Of a stretch of DNA of 64,000 bases, positions 49,901 through 59,849 are shown piece after piece (the stretch's first letter is position 1; every line of letters begins with the position of its first letter). Below the pieces are notes generated by a model. It was given only the letters and a program-made list of their open reading frames with translations. It made no database searches and was not told the origin of the DNA. The translations under genes were made by a program, and so were the position numbers. Source of the DNA: Septoria linicola (taxonomy: Eukaryota > Ascomycota > Dothideomycetes > Mycosphaerellales > Mycosphaerellaceae); the NCBI GenBank assembly GCA_024114885.1, contig CP099426.1, positions 1,116,001-1,180,000 of the forward strand, given 5' to 3'.

Positions 49901-50135
49901 AATGTTTTCCCACATTCGAGGCATCTGAAAGGCTTCTCATTCGTGTCTACGTATACAATGATCAGCTAGGATACAGCAAGGCATCGTTCGGATGTATTGC
50001 ACGCTTACGGCTACGGAAATGTCGGGCGAGATGGTCAATCCGCCCGTAAGTCTTTTGGCATATGTTACAGACAAATGGATTGCCTTCGCGACCGTTCGTA
50101 TTTGGAGGACCTGTGCTTGATCCTCTCGTCGACAT
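46947..50135 (-). CDS. Hybrid C2H2 plus Zn2Cys6 fungal transcription factor
   Basis: A nuclear regulator of about 951 residues; exons 50135-50009, 49946-49892, 49667-48717 and 48669-46947. Two C2H2 fingers are split by introns and only complete when spliced: FVCNICQKTYGRIDHLARHF with RS|H, and FRCLECGKTFARADLLKRHT. They are followed by a basic linker and a Zn2Cys6 cluster CSACATIKVKCDQEKPCKRC plus RTKGLEC with perfect C-x2-C-x6-C-x5-C-x2-C-x6-C spacing. After a Pro/Gln/Ser-rich region comes the fungal-specific middle homology domain (SWIHIPTFKPSETIPECLTL, AKRVA-like SFKRLAYHLFLHSVQVSVAF). Intron 2 is long (224 nt). The frame is open upstream to a Met at 50270. Target genes unknown; the facing DHA1 transporter is a candidate. 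Confidence 0.85.
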
Positions 50136-52151
50136 AGTCACGTGCGGTGCTCCAGTCCGCATAACCTTGCGCGCTTGGTCGAAATGTGGTCGCCGAGAGA
50201 CTCGTTCCTTGCTGGTGTGCTGTACAGCGGCTTGTTTGGAGGAACGAACAGGCGAGGTGGGCAGAAACACGAAGGTGATATGTCTGCACTACGCCAGCTG
50301 TCAACGCTATCAGCCTCTACTGAACTTCGACTGCATTCTCGCCCAGACACTGCTAGGCATATGAGGCGCGGACGCGTGCGAAACATGCAAACCGCACGCG
50401 GTTCGACCGAAGATTATCAAATTACGCGGCGCTGAGTAAAGAGTCGGGCGAAATCCACTGGATGGCCACAGCAGACGAGCCGGAGATCCACATCTCATTG
50501 CAGTGGATCACGGTGATCATCAATGGTATCTTTTCACTAAGTTAGTCGTCTCTTGAAACCTCTGCACACGCAACACAAACGCGCCTGTTCTGCTTTACTT
50601 GACTGCTAGCGACGCCTCACAGCTGTACCTATGGACAAACATGGCGCGAAGTCCGCTACGCCAGATCACCAGCTATGCTGAGAAGCCTCATATATTGTGG
50701 AAAAGGTACAGTCATGCTATACCACGATACCCATCATGCCACATAGGAATTCTAGGTATGCAGTGCGAGAAGAGCGGTCTAGATCTGGCCTTCATCATCC
50801 GCCGGCTACAGTCATTTTAGCTACATACTTATCAGATCAAGTCCAACCCAAGATTCGATGTTCTTCTTATGGCTGGTCGTGTGAAGCACTCGGCCGAAGT
50901 GGCGCTCCACTTTGACCCTGTCAGATCTGCAACTGACCTCACCTCAGTCGGGTGGAGGCTCAAGAGAGGAGGGATAGCCGCATGATGCAAACGCTCACTA
51001 GCCTCTTCCTTGACGCCTTGGTCACGAGTCACCAGCGCTACGGACGCTGCCAAGACGAATGTACTCGTATGTACCCACGTCTTCGTTAGCAACTACTGTT
51101 TCGCAAGGCACGATGGGTCTCGAGGTACTGCAGTCAGAAGCGACGTGATTAAGCAGCGGCAAAGCGAGACGTGGTGTCTTCGTCCGTGGATGGCCTTGCT
51201 CTCTGGCTCCGCCATCAATGCGGCATCAGGCAATCGATACCTACAGAGTGACACCGCCGTCTCTCCAGGAGTCTCCCCGTTGATGCAAGGAAAATAAATT
51301 GTGAGCACGGCCGTAGCGCACTGATGATGATATGCAGATCCGCGTGATAGCGTTGGTCTGTTCACCTGCGATCGGTCTCGACTTCCGAATCTGCCATTGC
51401 CTAGCCATCAGGTAATTCACACTTTGTCAGCGTGACACCACCACCATCATATCAAGAGACTCCAACCGATCGAAAAATGTAGGTCATCAGCACGATCGAT
51501 GGAGTGGTAACCGTTCTCGACCAACGTTCGAGATCGGGTCCATACAGGCATTAGGGTTTCTTGCGTCAACCCATGGGACGACCACTAAAAGGGACCTTGA
51601 CAAGACCAAGCATGTCACGCTGTCAATACTAGATGCATATATCTATACGAGAAGTTCCACGGCGTGCGGGCTTGATGGGCTGCCGGTATGATCAGTAATC
51701 GAGGCTAAGCATTTGTGCACATGAGCTTGATTTGAGCTATGTGGAGGATAATTATGTGTACTGAGTCTATTGACGTGGTGTGTAGACTAAGTGTGTATGT
51801 CAGGTACGAAATTGAGCACCAATAATGTTCCCTGACAGTCGTGCTGCAACCCAGCCTGGCCATACGCATTACACGACATTCTTGCTGTCCAACTTCCACA
51901 TCAGATGTACAAAGAGCAACAAGCAAGACGGGTATTAGATGCTTTGATACCTATCAGTCTCTCCGAGACGATCGTAGGCTTACTGTCAGAGTACGGTGTC
52001 TACGAAAGGTGCTTGTTTCATTCTTCATCATAAACATTAAGGAGTGTATCTAGCAGAAACCCGTCTCTTTACCCACGTCACACACCATGCAAACCCTCAA
52101 CTCACTTCCGAATACAACCACATGTCCCGTCTGTCGCATCACTCGTTCAAT
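50136..52151. other. Large intergenic region (2 kb), no gene recognised
   Basis: The left end holds the promoter of the transcription factor. The rest has only short frames on both strands with random composition and no motif. A lone TTAGGGTTT at 51551 is not a telomeric array. Confidence 0.4.
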
Positions 52152-52577
52152 CTACGGCAAAGCCTGAGTTTGATAACTCTGATCCGGCTTCACAACTGCA
52201 CCCGCTTCCAACTGCGCATCCGTGTAAGCAGGATACACAATTTGTGCACCCCTGACCACACTTAGAGTCTGGAATCCTTGTCCCTCGCCGAGCTGTCCAG
52301 ACCAAGTGCTGCCGATTCTAAAGTCGCCGCAGTAGATATCCTGGTAAGTCTTGCGGGCCGGAGGGTCCTCGATTGAGCCGGTAATGGTGTACTGGCATAC
52401 GGTAGCGGGCGACCCGTCGTTGACGTTGATGGAGTAGCTGTAGGCGCATGGACCGCCGTCGGTGGCACATTATCGGGAGAAATCTTGGAGTGTCCAAGTG
52501 TCTTGTGCGCTAGAGAGTGGCATGGCGAAGGTGCTGGTGGCACCAGCCAGAATAGTGAGGATCGTGAAGTATGGCAT
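52152..52577 (-). pseudogene. Small secreted cysteine-containing protein gene, interrupted by TAA
   Basis: Reading 52577 to 52152 in one frame gives 141 codons with a single internal stop. Residues 1-18 are a signal peptide (MPYFTILTILAGATSTFA). The mature part starts MPLSSAQDTWTLQDFSR, then TAA at 52472-52470, then continues without a further stop: CATDGGPCAYSYSIN, TVCQYTITG, YCGDFRIGSTWSGQLGEGQG, FQTLSVVRGAQIVYPAYTDA and VVKPDQSYQTQALP before TAG. Four cysteines follow the break. The conserved W...F.R.C, C.Y, WSGQ.G.G.GFQTLSV and YPAYTD.QL pattern matches, from memory, a family of small secreted proteins common in plant-associated Dothideomycetes. No intron can remove the stop. Either a recently inactivated gene, a base error, or readthrough. 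Confidence 0.7.
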
Positions 52578-53643
52578 TTTGAGGTTGGCTTGTATATTCG
52601 GATGACGATAGAGCTGTTGCGGATGCGGTCTCTTGATTGCTTTGAACACTGGTTTCTGTTTTTATGCTCGAAGTTAGGAAGAGCACAGCACGCTTCTTGT
52701 GTGTCTACTCGATACCTTCTCTCCCTCTCCAAATCGTCCAAGCTGACTATGACTATGAGGCAGTGCAGTCAGCATAGTCGGATGCTAGTGGTATAGACAA
52801 AGACAGTGTGACGTTCATACTAGAAAGTATGTCAGCAATGTTCTCAAGGACTACCGCATGGGGCAATGTGCTCGTGGCTGAGCTCAATCCTGCCGTGTCA
52901 TGCTGTCGATCAGCTCAAATGTGCTGCAGAATCTATGGTAGGTAGCGTGCGCTGCTCGTATTGCTCACGGACATGGCGAACAGATCGTGTCGTTCACGAA
53001 CACACCATCCTTTTGCCGCAGGCTTGATCATATCGGTGTGCAATCTTGGGTGGGAGACGAGCTCTCGAGGTCGTGCGAGCCCGCGACTATGTGGTTGCAT
53101 CCGAGATAGGAATTTGATCGCTTTGTGAACAAAGAGAACTTTTGGCGCGAGCGGCAAGTCAGTACCGAGCTGGACGTCGGAGGGCTTGCCAGGTGGAGGA
53201 TCTGTGAAGTGTGTTCCTTCGCACGTCAAGCTCGTCATCGCTCAGAATAGGATATTCTTGGCGTTCAGTGGTATGCCGACCTAGACGCCGGCGAGCTGGT
53301 GTTCGTTGTCTGTACACTGCGACTGTTTTATGAGGCTGAGGTTTCAAGTTATGCTTCGCTCGAACGTACGTAAAGCTACAAAGTACAATGTGACTCTTCA
53401 TCAAAGCGAGCCATCATAGCATGCTGCATGTCTGCTCGAGCCTTGTGCTGCTTCTGCAGCAAAGCGTCTCGCACAAACGTGCTTCTTCCAATGTGTCATC
53501 TGTCATGTTACTCCCGAACGGTGTCTGTCTGCATGCATCCTGTCCCGGTCCTGTCTGGCAACCATGTACTGTCATGCAGAGTGCATTAGGCCTCATCCCC
53601 AACACACCATCTGAACGCCATCAAGCTCCTTTATTCGAGACGC
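52578..53643. other. Intergenic region, no gene recognised
   Basis: About 1.1 kb. A 101-codon minus frame at 53238-52933 has a Met and plausible composition but no motif; I do not call it. The right end is the 3' flank of the next gene. Confidence 0.35.
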
Positions 53644-56600
53644 TCAGTTCTTAGAGGGCGAACCCATCGCAGCAAGCAGATCGAAGCGATTGGCACTGGC
53701 ACTTGGTGTGCCAGTAGGCTTAGAGACTCCCGATTTGCGCTTCTCAGTAGTGGCCTCCTTAGCAGACATCGGAGCTGACTTGGCGGGTGGTGGTGTTTGT
53801 GGGTTCTGCTCCTTTGCTACGTGCATGCTCGATCGCTTCGACAAAGGGCCACTTGGAGCCTTGACAGGTGTCGATGCGGCAGATGCGTCTCCCGTACCAG
53901 TCACCTTTCGATTCTCGCGGTTTTCGAATTTCTTGCTCGCGAACTTGCCGGCGGTCTTGCGATCTTCGTTGCCCTGAACTTGGTGCGGCTGACCCTTGAA
54001 AGGTTGACTTGGCTTGCGGGTTCCCTCGTCGGCTGGAGTTCGAGCATCGACGTACGGCTGCTTACGGCTTCGTGGGGCCAATTGCTGTTGCTCATCACTG
54101 ACGCCCTGCTGATGTCGCTGGTTGAAGTGCGACTTACGTGCGCCACGCGCAGGTCGTGGTGGCTGAGGTACGTAATTTGGATCGTGGCACAGCTTGTTAT
54201 TCAGGCGTGTAAACGGAACGTTTACAAAGATCCCCAGCGGGTTACGCCAGAAGAAGATCTGTTCACGATAGCCGGAATCGACGGTCTTGATGAACCTCGA
54301 GTTCGAGGTCATCTTCAGCATATTGTTCGCATGGGCAGAACCGACGTGTGGCGCGTAGCGAGCAGGTCGAGGCACCTTCACCGCAGGCAGCGAACCAAAA
54401 CTACGCTCGTTACTGAAGTCAATCTCTGGTTTTGAGACAGACTCGAGCGTGTCTTGTATCGCCTTCTTGCCCCGAGGCAGTGAGACCGTCGCGCCTTCAG
54501 CCTGGGTGGGCAGTGGCTCTATGCTAGAGGAAGCCACAGCCAACGACAGTCCTTGAGCCTTGGGTGGCGTCTTTGGTGGTGAAGGTGGAGCCTCAGTCTG
54601 CAGGTGTGCGCGGCCGAAGAGTCCATTAAATCTCTGCTGCCATTGCTCGTTGGCAACGAGAGGCTGTGCGGTTCCTGGAGGCCTGAAAGAGTGCCTCTGT
54701 GGCGGCATCGTAACGGCGCCGTTTCCACGGAATTGTGGTTGCTGGGCAGAGCCTTGTGGAGATGCCGGAGGCAGTCTGACCTTTGCCTGTGGCTTTGGAA
54801 GTCTCACTTGCGGATGACGGCTATCGCCCTCATACACAGGGTGACTCTCAATCTCTGGCGGTGGCGCGAACTGCTCTTTGGACGCGACATTGGGCGCCAA
54901 AGGAGCGGTCACGTTCCGAGCATCCCGCTGCTGATATTGCGTTCTCTCAGCATGTGCGCGATGTGGAGGAGCAATTGGTCGTGGCAAGCCGCCATGAGCG
55001 GGATTCTGCGATGGATCAGGCATGCGTACAGTGCTACTGTTTGCTGCGTTGGACCTCGCATCTTGCGCTGGCGATGCTGCAGGCGGTGGAGCGATTGGTT
55101 GCGTTTGCGTGTTTGGAGGCGCCGGGCTGGTGAAATTGGCGACTGCCCTCGAGCCAGTGCCATCGTGGATTGTGTGCTCAACAGTATCGAACTTGCGGGG
55201 CGCGCCGAGCTTGCCTTGTTCCGCCGAAGTCTTCTTGAACGTCTCCTTGAATCGATGCTCAGGAAGTGGTGCCCGAGCTGCCGGAACATTGACAGCAGCA
55301 TGTTGAGAACTGTACTGGTGCGACAGAGAGTCTCCTGCCACTTGCCATGCGGCAATCTCTCTAGCAGGAGGCGTTGAAGCGGCGGACTGTTGCTGATGCT
55401 GACTCTGTGGTTGCTGATTTTGAATTTGAGCACGGGATGGTGGTCCAATCGGTCCCGGTGGATGATGTGGACGACCATATCCAGGGGCATGCGATGGAGA
55501 AACGCCACTTAGGCGGGATTGAGCTGGACCGAATGGTGCCGACCGATCGTTGATGCCTGGTGCTGGGAAAGCTCTCTGCTGCTCGGAAACTTGTGGGTGT
55601 CCAAGACTAGGCGATCGGTTGTCCTGGTTGAAGCCCTGAGGCGAGATCCTGGCTGAGCCTGGTGCTCGCGACATGCCAGGAGGTGGCGGCAAGGACGAAT
55701 TCTGCTGTGAGGTGGCCATTGGAGCAAAAGCACCGCCGCCCTCGAAAACTCCGTTGCCAAAGCCACTGCCCCAAATGTTGCTGTTGGAGGGAGCCGATGG
55801 CCAGGGCGCAAAGGCGTCACTGCTCGTGGCTGGGGAACGTCCAAGTTGCGCGAGCTGCGACTTGCGCTCGCCCGGTGACGAGTATGAAGAGGTTGGTGCG
55901 CGGTAACCTGTGGTCTGCTGCTGTCCAAATGGCGCGCGTGACGTTGGTGCGCGGGGAGTCGACGCTTGTGCTCGGTTGGCGTCGTCTCGAGTCGGCAGTC
56001 CAGCGAGCGGCGCTTGTGACTGAGGTGGTGATGGCAGCTTCTCGTTCGAGTGCTGTTGGGCAGGTGCAGGTGTTTCCAGAATTGCGGGCGACAAGGATGG
56101 AGCGCTAGTGGAACCAGGCGGCTTGGCGGGAGCTTCTTCTGCAGGTGCTGTTGTTGCTGCTGCACTCGGCTTCACAAGTTCAGCAGGCTTCTCCGCAGGC
56201 TTCTCGACAGGCTTTTCAATGATCTTTGCGGCCGCTTCAGCCGCTCGCTCGCTCCTGGACTTGCCTGCTCCTTCGAGCGCGGCCAGCTTCGCCTTCAGTC
56301 GCTCCTTTCTCTCCGCCTCCTCACGCGCCTCATCCTCCTTGCGACGCTTTGCTGCCTCGCGCTTCTCTTGCATGATACGCTCCTGAGCTTTGACGGGATC
56401 TTCCGGCGGTGGTCCCGCTTCCACTTGCGGATCGGGAATTGCTTGCTGAGCATCTGGTGGTGGAGGCATCTGTTGGTCCCAAGCTGATTGCTGATTGAAG
56501 TTTGGGCGAGCAGCCTCCGGGCCGAGAGCAGCGTCAGAGCGCTCGGTAGCAATAGGCACTTCAGGCGTTGCAGCAAATTCTCCGGGCTTGTTCACCGACA

Positions 56601-58242
56601 TGCGACGAGGAGGTGGCATGCTGCCCTGGCTTACACTAGAGCCACGGCGTCTGCTGCCCCAACTGCCATCCATCTGCGAGCTGCTCCGAGACTGGAATGC
56701 GGGCGATGGCTCGGGCGCCGGTGAAAGTGCTTGAGCAGGACGTTGCAGCACAGCAGGCTTGCGGGCATTGTCCTGGCGAATACTACCTCGCCGACCTTCA
56801 GGGGCGGGCTCGTAACGACCGTTTGCTGAGTTGAACAATTCGCGAGCACCACTTTCGCGCTGCTGCCAAGACCTGTCGAATGTGTCGGCCGCGATTTCTC
56901 GAGCTGGCAGAGGTGCCATCGGCTCGCTGGCCCGAGCGTCCTGGGAAGGCAGTACTCTCGGTGGTGGCGCCATCTGAACAGGAGGGTTGATCGGAGCGAC
57001 AGAGTCTGGCTTGGGCACAGTCGCCCATGGTGACTTAGCTGGAGCAGCAGGGCTCTTTGTGGCTAGAGCTGCTTTTTGACCTGCGGGTGAGGCTGCGGAC
57101 AGACCACCATTCTGGCTGGTCTGCAGAGCTGCTGCACCGGGCTTCAAGATCCTCATAGGCTTCTCTGGTCGGTCAGAGCGCTGCTTCACAGCAAGTGTCG
57201 GCTTGACACCATCCGCAGGCTTCGCAACTGGTGGTGCAGCTGGCTTCTTCTCCTCTTCGCCGGGTACCGGTGTCGCATCCTTAGGGACGGTAGACTTAGT
57301 ACCATCCATCCAAACCACGGTGTCGGGTGCCCAGTCGTCCTCGTCATCGTCAATGTCTGCCCAGTTCGAGTCCTTCTTGTCGCCGTCCGTTTGCAATCGT
57401 GTCGCAAGGTGAATGCCAAACTGCTGCTTCAGCTCTTCGTCGGTCAATTGCTTCGGAGGTGGAGCTGCTACAGGCTGGTTCTTGTTCCACACTTTACTCG
57501 CATCGGGAGCACCTCCGCTTGTAGCTCCTGCACGAGGCTTGAGCATGGACTGTGAGGTTCCGGTCTTAGCGATGAGTCGGGGCCGGTTTGCTGGTGGCTG
57601 AACGGCTGAAGTTGGGTTTGCTGTATCTCCATTAGCTTCGATCTTGTTACTCCTCGTCGGGTGATCCTCACGCTTATCCCCAGGTTGTCCTGCAGTCGGT
57701 GCTGTTGGTGCAATCTTGCTCATGAAGCTCTTGGTCGCATTCACCTTACTGAATGCTGCAGGTTTCTTGACCGATGAACTGGTGCGTGTGTGGTGCGCGC
57801 CTTTTTCACCTGCGTCTGCTCTACTGTTGTCCGTGTCTGAATTCACGTTCAAGTCGACCGAGCCTCCGGCAACACTCTTGTCATCTGCATGTCCGTCTAC
57901 CAGACTGCCATCTTCATGGATGCCATTCACAAGATCGCCATGTGTCGGTCCAGGCGAAAGTGCATTTACGGCTGCCGAATCTGACGCTGTTCGACCAGCA
58001 GCCTCACCAGCACTTGGCTCAGCTGCGGCCGAAGGCGCATTTGATCCAGCTTGCTCGCCGGCAGTTCCATCGGGTCGCACGGAATCGGTGGCAGGGTTTG
58101 ATATAGTTGTGAGGGTCTCGTTATTCGTCTTGCCGCTAAGGGCGGCATCGGTGGTGAAAGCGTTCGCAGCAGCGTCGACCAGCGCAGAGGCGCGAGCCGA
58201 CTCCGAGTTGATTACCACATTGTGGTTTGTCTGCTCTGCCAT
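53644..58242 (-). CDS. Large disordered Pro/Ala/Ser/Gln-rich protein (about 1532 aa)
   Basis: One continuous reading frame of low-complexity sequence. Islands of order: KQLTDEELKQQFGIHLATRL, then an acidic SNWADIDDDEDDWAPDTVVW with MDGTK; ERPEK-like PEKPMRILKPG; and FNSANGRYEPAPEGRRGS. A charged coiled coil (EERIMQEKREAAKRRKEDEAREEAERKERLK type, about residues 700-760) follows, then a long Pro/Gln region. Near the C-terminus are RSFGSLPAVKVPRPARYAPH, YREQIFFWRNPLGIFVNVPF and NKLCHDPNYVPQPPRPARGA. It ends ANRFDLLAAMGSPSKN. I recognise it only as a filamentous-fungal family; basic, Arg-rich segments suggest an RNA-linked role. I use Met at 58242 (MAEQTNHNV); the frame is open to 58812 but that part looks like translated 5' UTR. 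Confidence 0.75.
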   Translation of the reverse strand: MAEQTNHNVVINSESARASALVDAAANAFTTDAALSGKTNNETLTTISNPATDSVRPDGTAGEQAGSNAPSAAAEPSAGEAAGRTASDSAAVNALSPGPTHGDLVNGIHEDGSLVDGHADDKSVAGGSVDLNVNSDTDNSRADAGEKGAHHTRTSSSVKKPAAFSKVNATKSFMSKIAPTAPTAGQPGDKREDHPTRSNKIEANGDTANPTSAVQPPANRPRLIAKTGTSQSMLKPRAGATSGGAPDASKVWNKNQPVAAPPPKQLTDEELKQQFGIHLATRLQTDGDKKDSNWADIDDDEDDWAPDTVVWMDGTKSTVPKDATPVPGEEEKKPAAPPVAKPADGVKPTLAVKQRSDRPEKPMRILKPGAAALQTSQNGGLSAASPAGQKAALATKSPAAPAKSPWATVPKPDSVAPINPPVQMAPPPRVLPSQDARASEPMAPLPAREIAADTFDRSWQQRESGARELFNSANGRYEPAPEGRRGSIRQDNARKPAVLQRPAQALSPAPEPSPAFQSRSSSQMDGSWGSRRRGSSVSQGSMPPPRRMSVNKPGEFAATPEVPIATERSDAALGPEAARPNFNQQSAWDQQMPPPPDAQQAIPDPQVEAGPPPEDPVKAQERIMQEKREAAKRRKEDEAREEAERKERLKAKLAALEGAGKSRSERAAEAAAKIIEKPVEKPAEKPAELVKPSAAATTAPAEEAPAKPPGSTSAPSLSPAILETPAPAQQHSNEKLPSPPQSQAPLAGLPTRDDANRAQASTPRAPTSRAPFGQQQTTGYRAPTSSYSSPGERKSQLAQLGRSPATSSDAFAPWPSAPSNSNIWGSGFGNGVFEGGGAFAPMATSQQNSSLPPPPGMSRAPGSARISPQGFNQDNRSPSLGHPQVSEQQRAFPAPGINDRSAPFGPAQSRLSGVSPSHAPGYGRPHHPPGPIGPPSRAQIQNQQPQSQHQQQSAASTPPAREIAAWQVAGDSLSHQYSSQHAAVNVPAARAPLPEHRFKETFKKTSAEQGKLGAPRKFDTVEHTIHDGTGSRAVANFTSPAPPNTQTQPIAPPPAASPAQDARSNAANSSTVRMPDPSQNPAHGGLPRPIAPPHRAHAERTQYQQRDARNVTAPLAPNVASKEQFAPPPEIESHPVYEGDSRHPQVRLPKPQAKVRLPPASPQGSAQQPQFRGNGAVTMPPQRHSFRPPGTAQPLVANEQWQQRFNGLFGRAHLQTEAPPSPPKTPPKAQGLSLAVASSSIEPLPTQAEGATVSLPRGKKAIQDTLESVSKPEIDFSNERSFGSLPAVKVPRPARYAPHVGSAHANNMLKMTSNSRFIKTVDSGYREQIFFWRNPLGIFVNVPFTRLNNKLCHDPNYVPQPPRPARGARKSHFNQRHQQGVSDEQQQLAPRSRKQPYVDARTPADEGTRKPSQPFKGQPHQVQGNEDRKTAGKFASKKFENRENRKVTGTGDASAASTPVKAPSGPLSKRSSMHVAKEQNPQTPPPAKSAPMSAKEATTEKRKSGVSKPTGTPSASANRFDLLAAMGSPSKN

Positions 58243-59049
58243 CACAGTATCCAAGTCTGGAATAGCAGAAATGATTCTGTTAGAACGTGTCGTTGCTGTC
58301 ATCAACGGGGTGTGGGTGCGGGTTGCGGGTGTGAGACGAAGGTTCGGAGATGGCCACGCGCTCGCTTGAGAGCAGCGTCGCGGTCGAGGATTGTCGCAAC
58401 AGCGATTCGCGTGAGTCACTCTCCCGCTCGCGACAATGTGAAGCAGATAGCGAACGCAGAGCGGCAACGAAAAGGTGGCAACAGTACCTAAAGTAAGTAA
58501 GAGGCTGAGACTGCCAGCGTGTGGTCTCGTGTGTCGCGCTTCGTCGGAGAAGGGCGTCGCTTGTGTTTCGCCGTGAAAGAAGATGTGGACTTCTTTACAG
58601 GGTACCCGGCTTCTGCAGCGCGGTGGTGAGAGGTGCGCGATGGATGGAAGAAGGAAGGTGTAGAAGGAGGAGTAGGAGGTCGTCGCGGTCGCCGTCGTCG
58701 TGAAGCGGGAGTGCTCATCCGAGCTCCCAAAGCTAAAATAGGTCTCAGGACCGAAACACGACACGTTATGGGAGGAATTTATTATACAAATATCACACGA
58801 CTCGTGCTGCATGTTAATAGAGCAGACCCTTCGTCCTAATCAAAGGCGACCTCCTGGGTCAGTTATGGTGCTCAATTCAGTAGAACGGACGACATATCAC
58901 GTGACGTGAGCTGCTTGATGTGGGAGAGCCAAAGCACAAAGGAAAAGCCATAGGCGCTGGTAGCCTCAAAGCAGTTTCGGTATCTTATATACACTGAGTC
59001 TGTCCCTTGGCTTCGTAGACCCTCTATCCTTCATCGCTTCGTGCTACGC
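58243..59049. other. Promoter/5' UTR region and 3' flank
   Basis: 800 bases with the probable long 5' UTR and promoter of the large disordered-protein gene and, at the right end, the 3' UTR of ATP17. Nothing else seen. Confidence 0.4.
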
Positions 59050-59659
59050 TTAGTGCGCGTTGTTCTTGTGGTGACCTGATGTGCTGTTAGTTGCTGGCTG
59101 TTTTACCATATCAATATGGCACTCACGAAGGTGGAAGTAGTAGTTCTGTGCATATCCGACGACGAGGAGCGTGCCAATGACGTGGACAAGTGCTGTAATC
59201 ATAATCAGTCTTCAGGTCCAGTGCTGTCCTGCCGCGGCGATTCCTGGCCATGGGGTATGTACGTACGCCATGGAGATGCCTTGTTGCCCATGTATCTGTG
59301 CTGGTATCTCTGGAGCAGTCCGCTTGGCTTGGCCTGTGGTGCGCTGCCTCGTGGGAGCTTCTCGTAGAACCCGACTACATTCTGCATGCGCGCAGCATCA
59401 CCGGCACTGCCAATGGCCTATAAAAGCTCGGATCAGTCTCTATACCACTTCTTCCAGTGTTTCATGGCTCGTTCAAACAGGTACGCTGCCGTCGACGGGG
59501 CTCATGAATGCGCGTAGTCGGTCGGAAGTGATCGCGAAGGAGGAATAGATAGGACAAGACATACGTTTGGCGAGGCAACCTGCGATTTCAATGTCAGCAT
59601 ATAGGACGCATCACAAGTCGCAGTACCCGTACCTTTGGTGGGATTATCGAGGAGACCAT
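59050..59659 (-). CDS. ATP17: Mitochondrial ATP synthase subunit f
   Basis: Small Fo subunit of ATP synthase in the inner membrane. Five exons rebuild it: 59659-59633, 59579-59565 (15 nt), 59417-59267, 59192-59127 and 59075-59050, giving 94 residues. Every intron is GT-AG and phase is kept. The product reads MVSSIIPPK, VASPN, AIGSAGDAARMQNVVGFYEK, LPRGSAPQAKPSGLLQRYQH, RYMGNKASPWPLVHVIGTLL, VVGYAQNYYFHLRHHKNNAH in order, matching the known subunit f pattern: FYEKLPRG(P)AP, a GK/NKAS...W membrane segment and the YYFHLRHHK end. None of it is visible as a long single frame. It is divergent from NDUFS4 with 190 bases between starts. Confidence 0.9.
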
Positions 59660-59849
59660 GTTTGCGTGTGGGAGATGTGTTGATGTCGCTGGCGAGGCAA
59701 GTGGTGCAGCATGGAGGTTCGGAGGTTCTGTTCATTGAACGGGATATCCCGCCGAAGCCAATCGTAGCTGCCTCCAATGCGATGACCCTCGCGAGTATCA
59801 AGCAGACCACAGCTTCTCGACATCCGAGCACATCCACCACCTCGATAAC
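59660..59849. promoter_or_regulatory. Bidirectional promoter region, ATP17 / NDUFS4
   Basis: 190 bases between divergent start codons of two respiratory-chain genes; both promoters must be here. Confidence 0.6.

Noticed and set aside
51551..51560. TTAGGGTTT telomere-like motif
   Set aside because: Single copy without an array.
52933..53238. 101-codon minus ORF starting MTSLTCEGTHF
   Set aside because: No motif, no signal peptide, no splice support; chance ORF cannot be excluded.
58243..58812. N-terminal 190-residue extension of the large disordered protein
   Set aside because: Cys/His/Arg-rich, unlike the rest of the protein; most likely translated 5' UTR.
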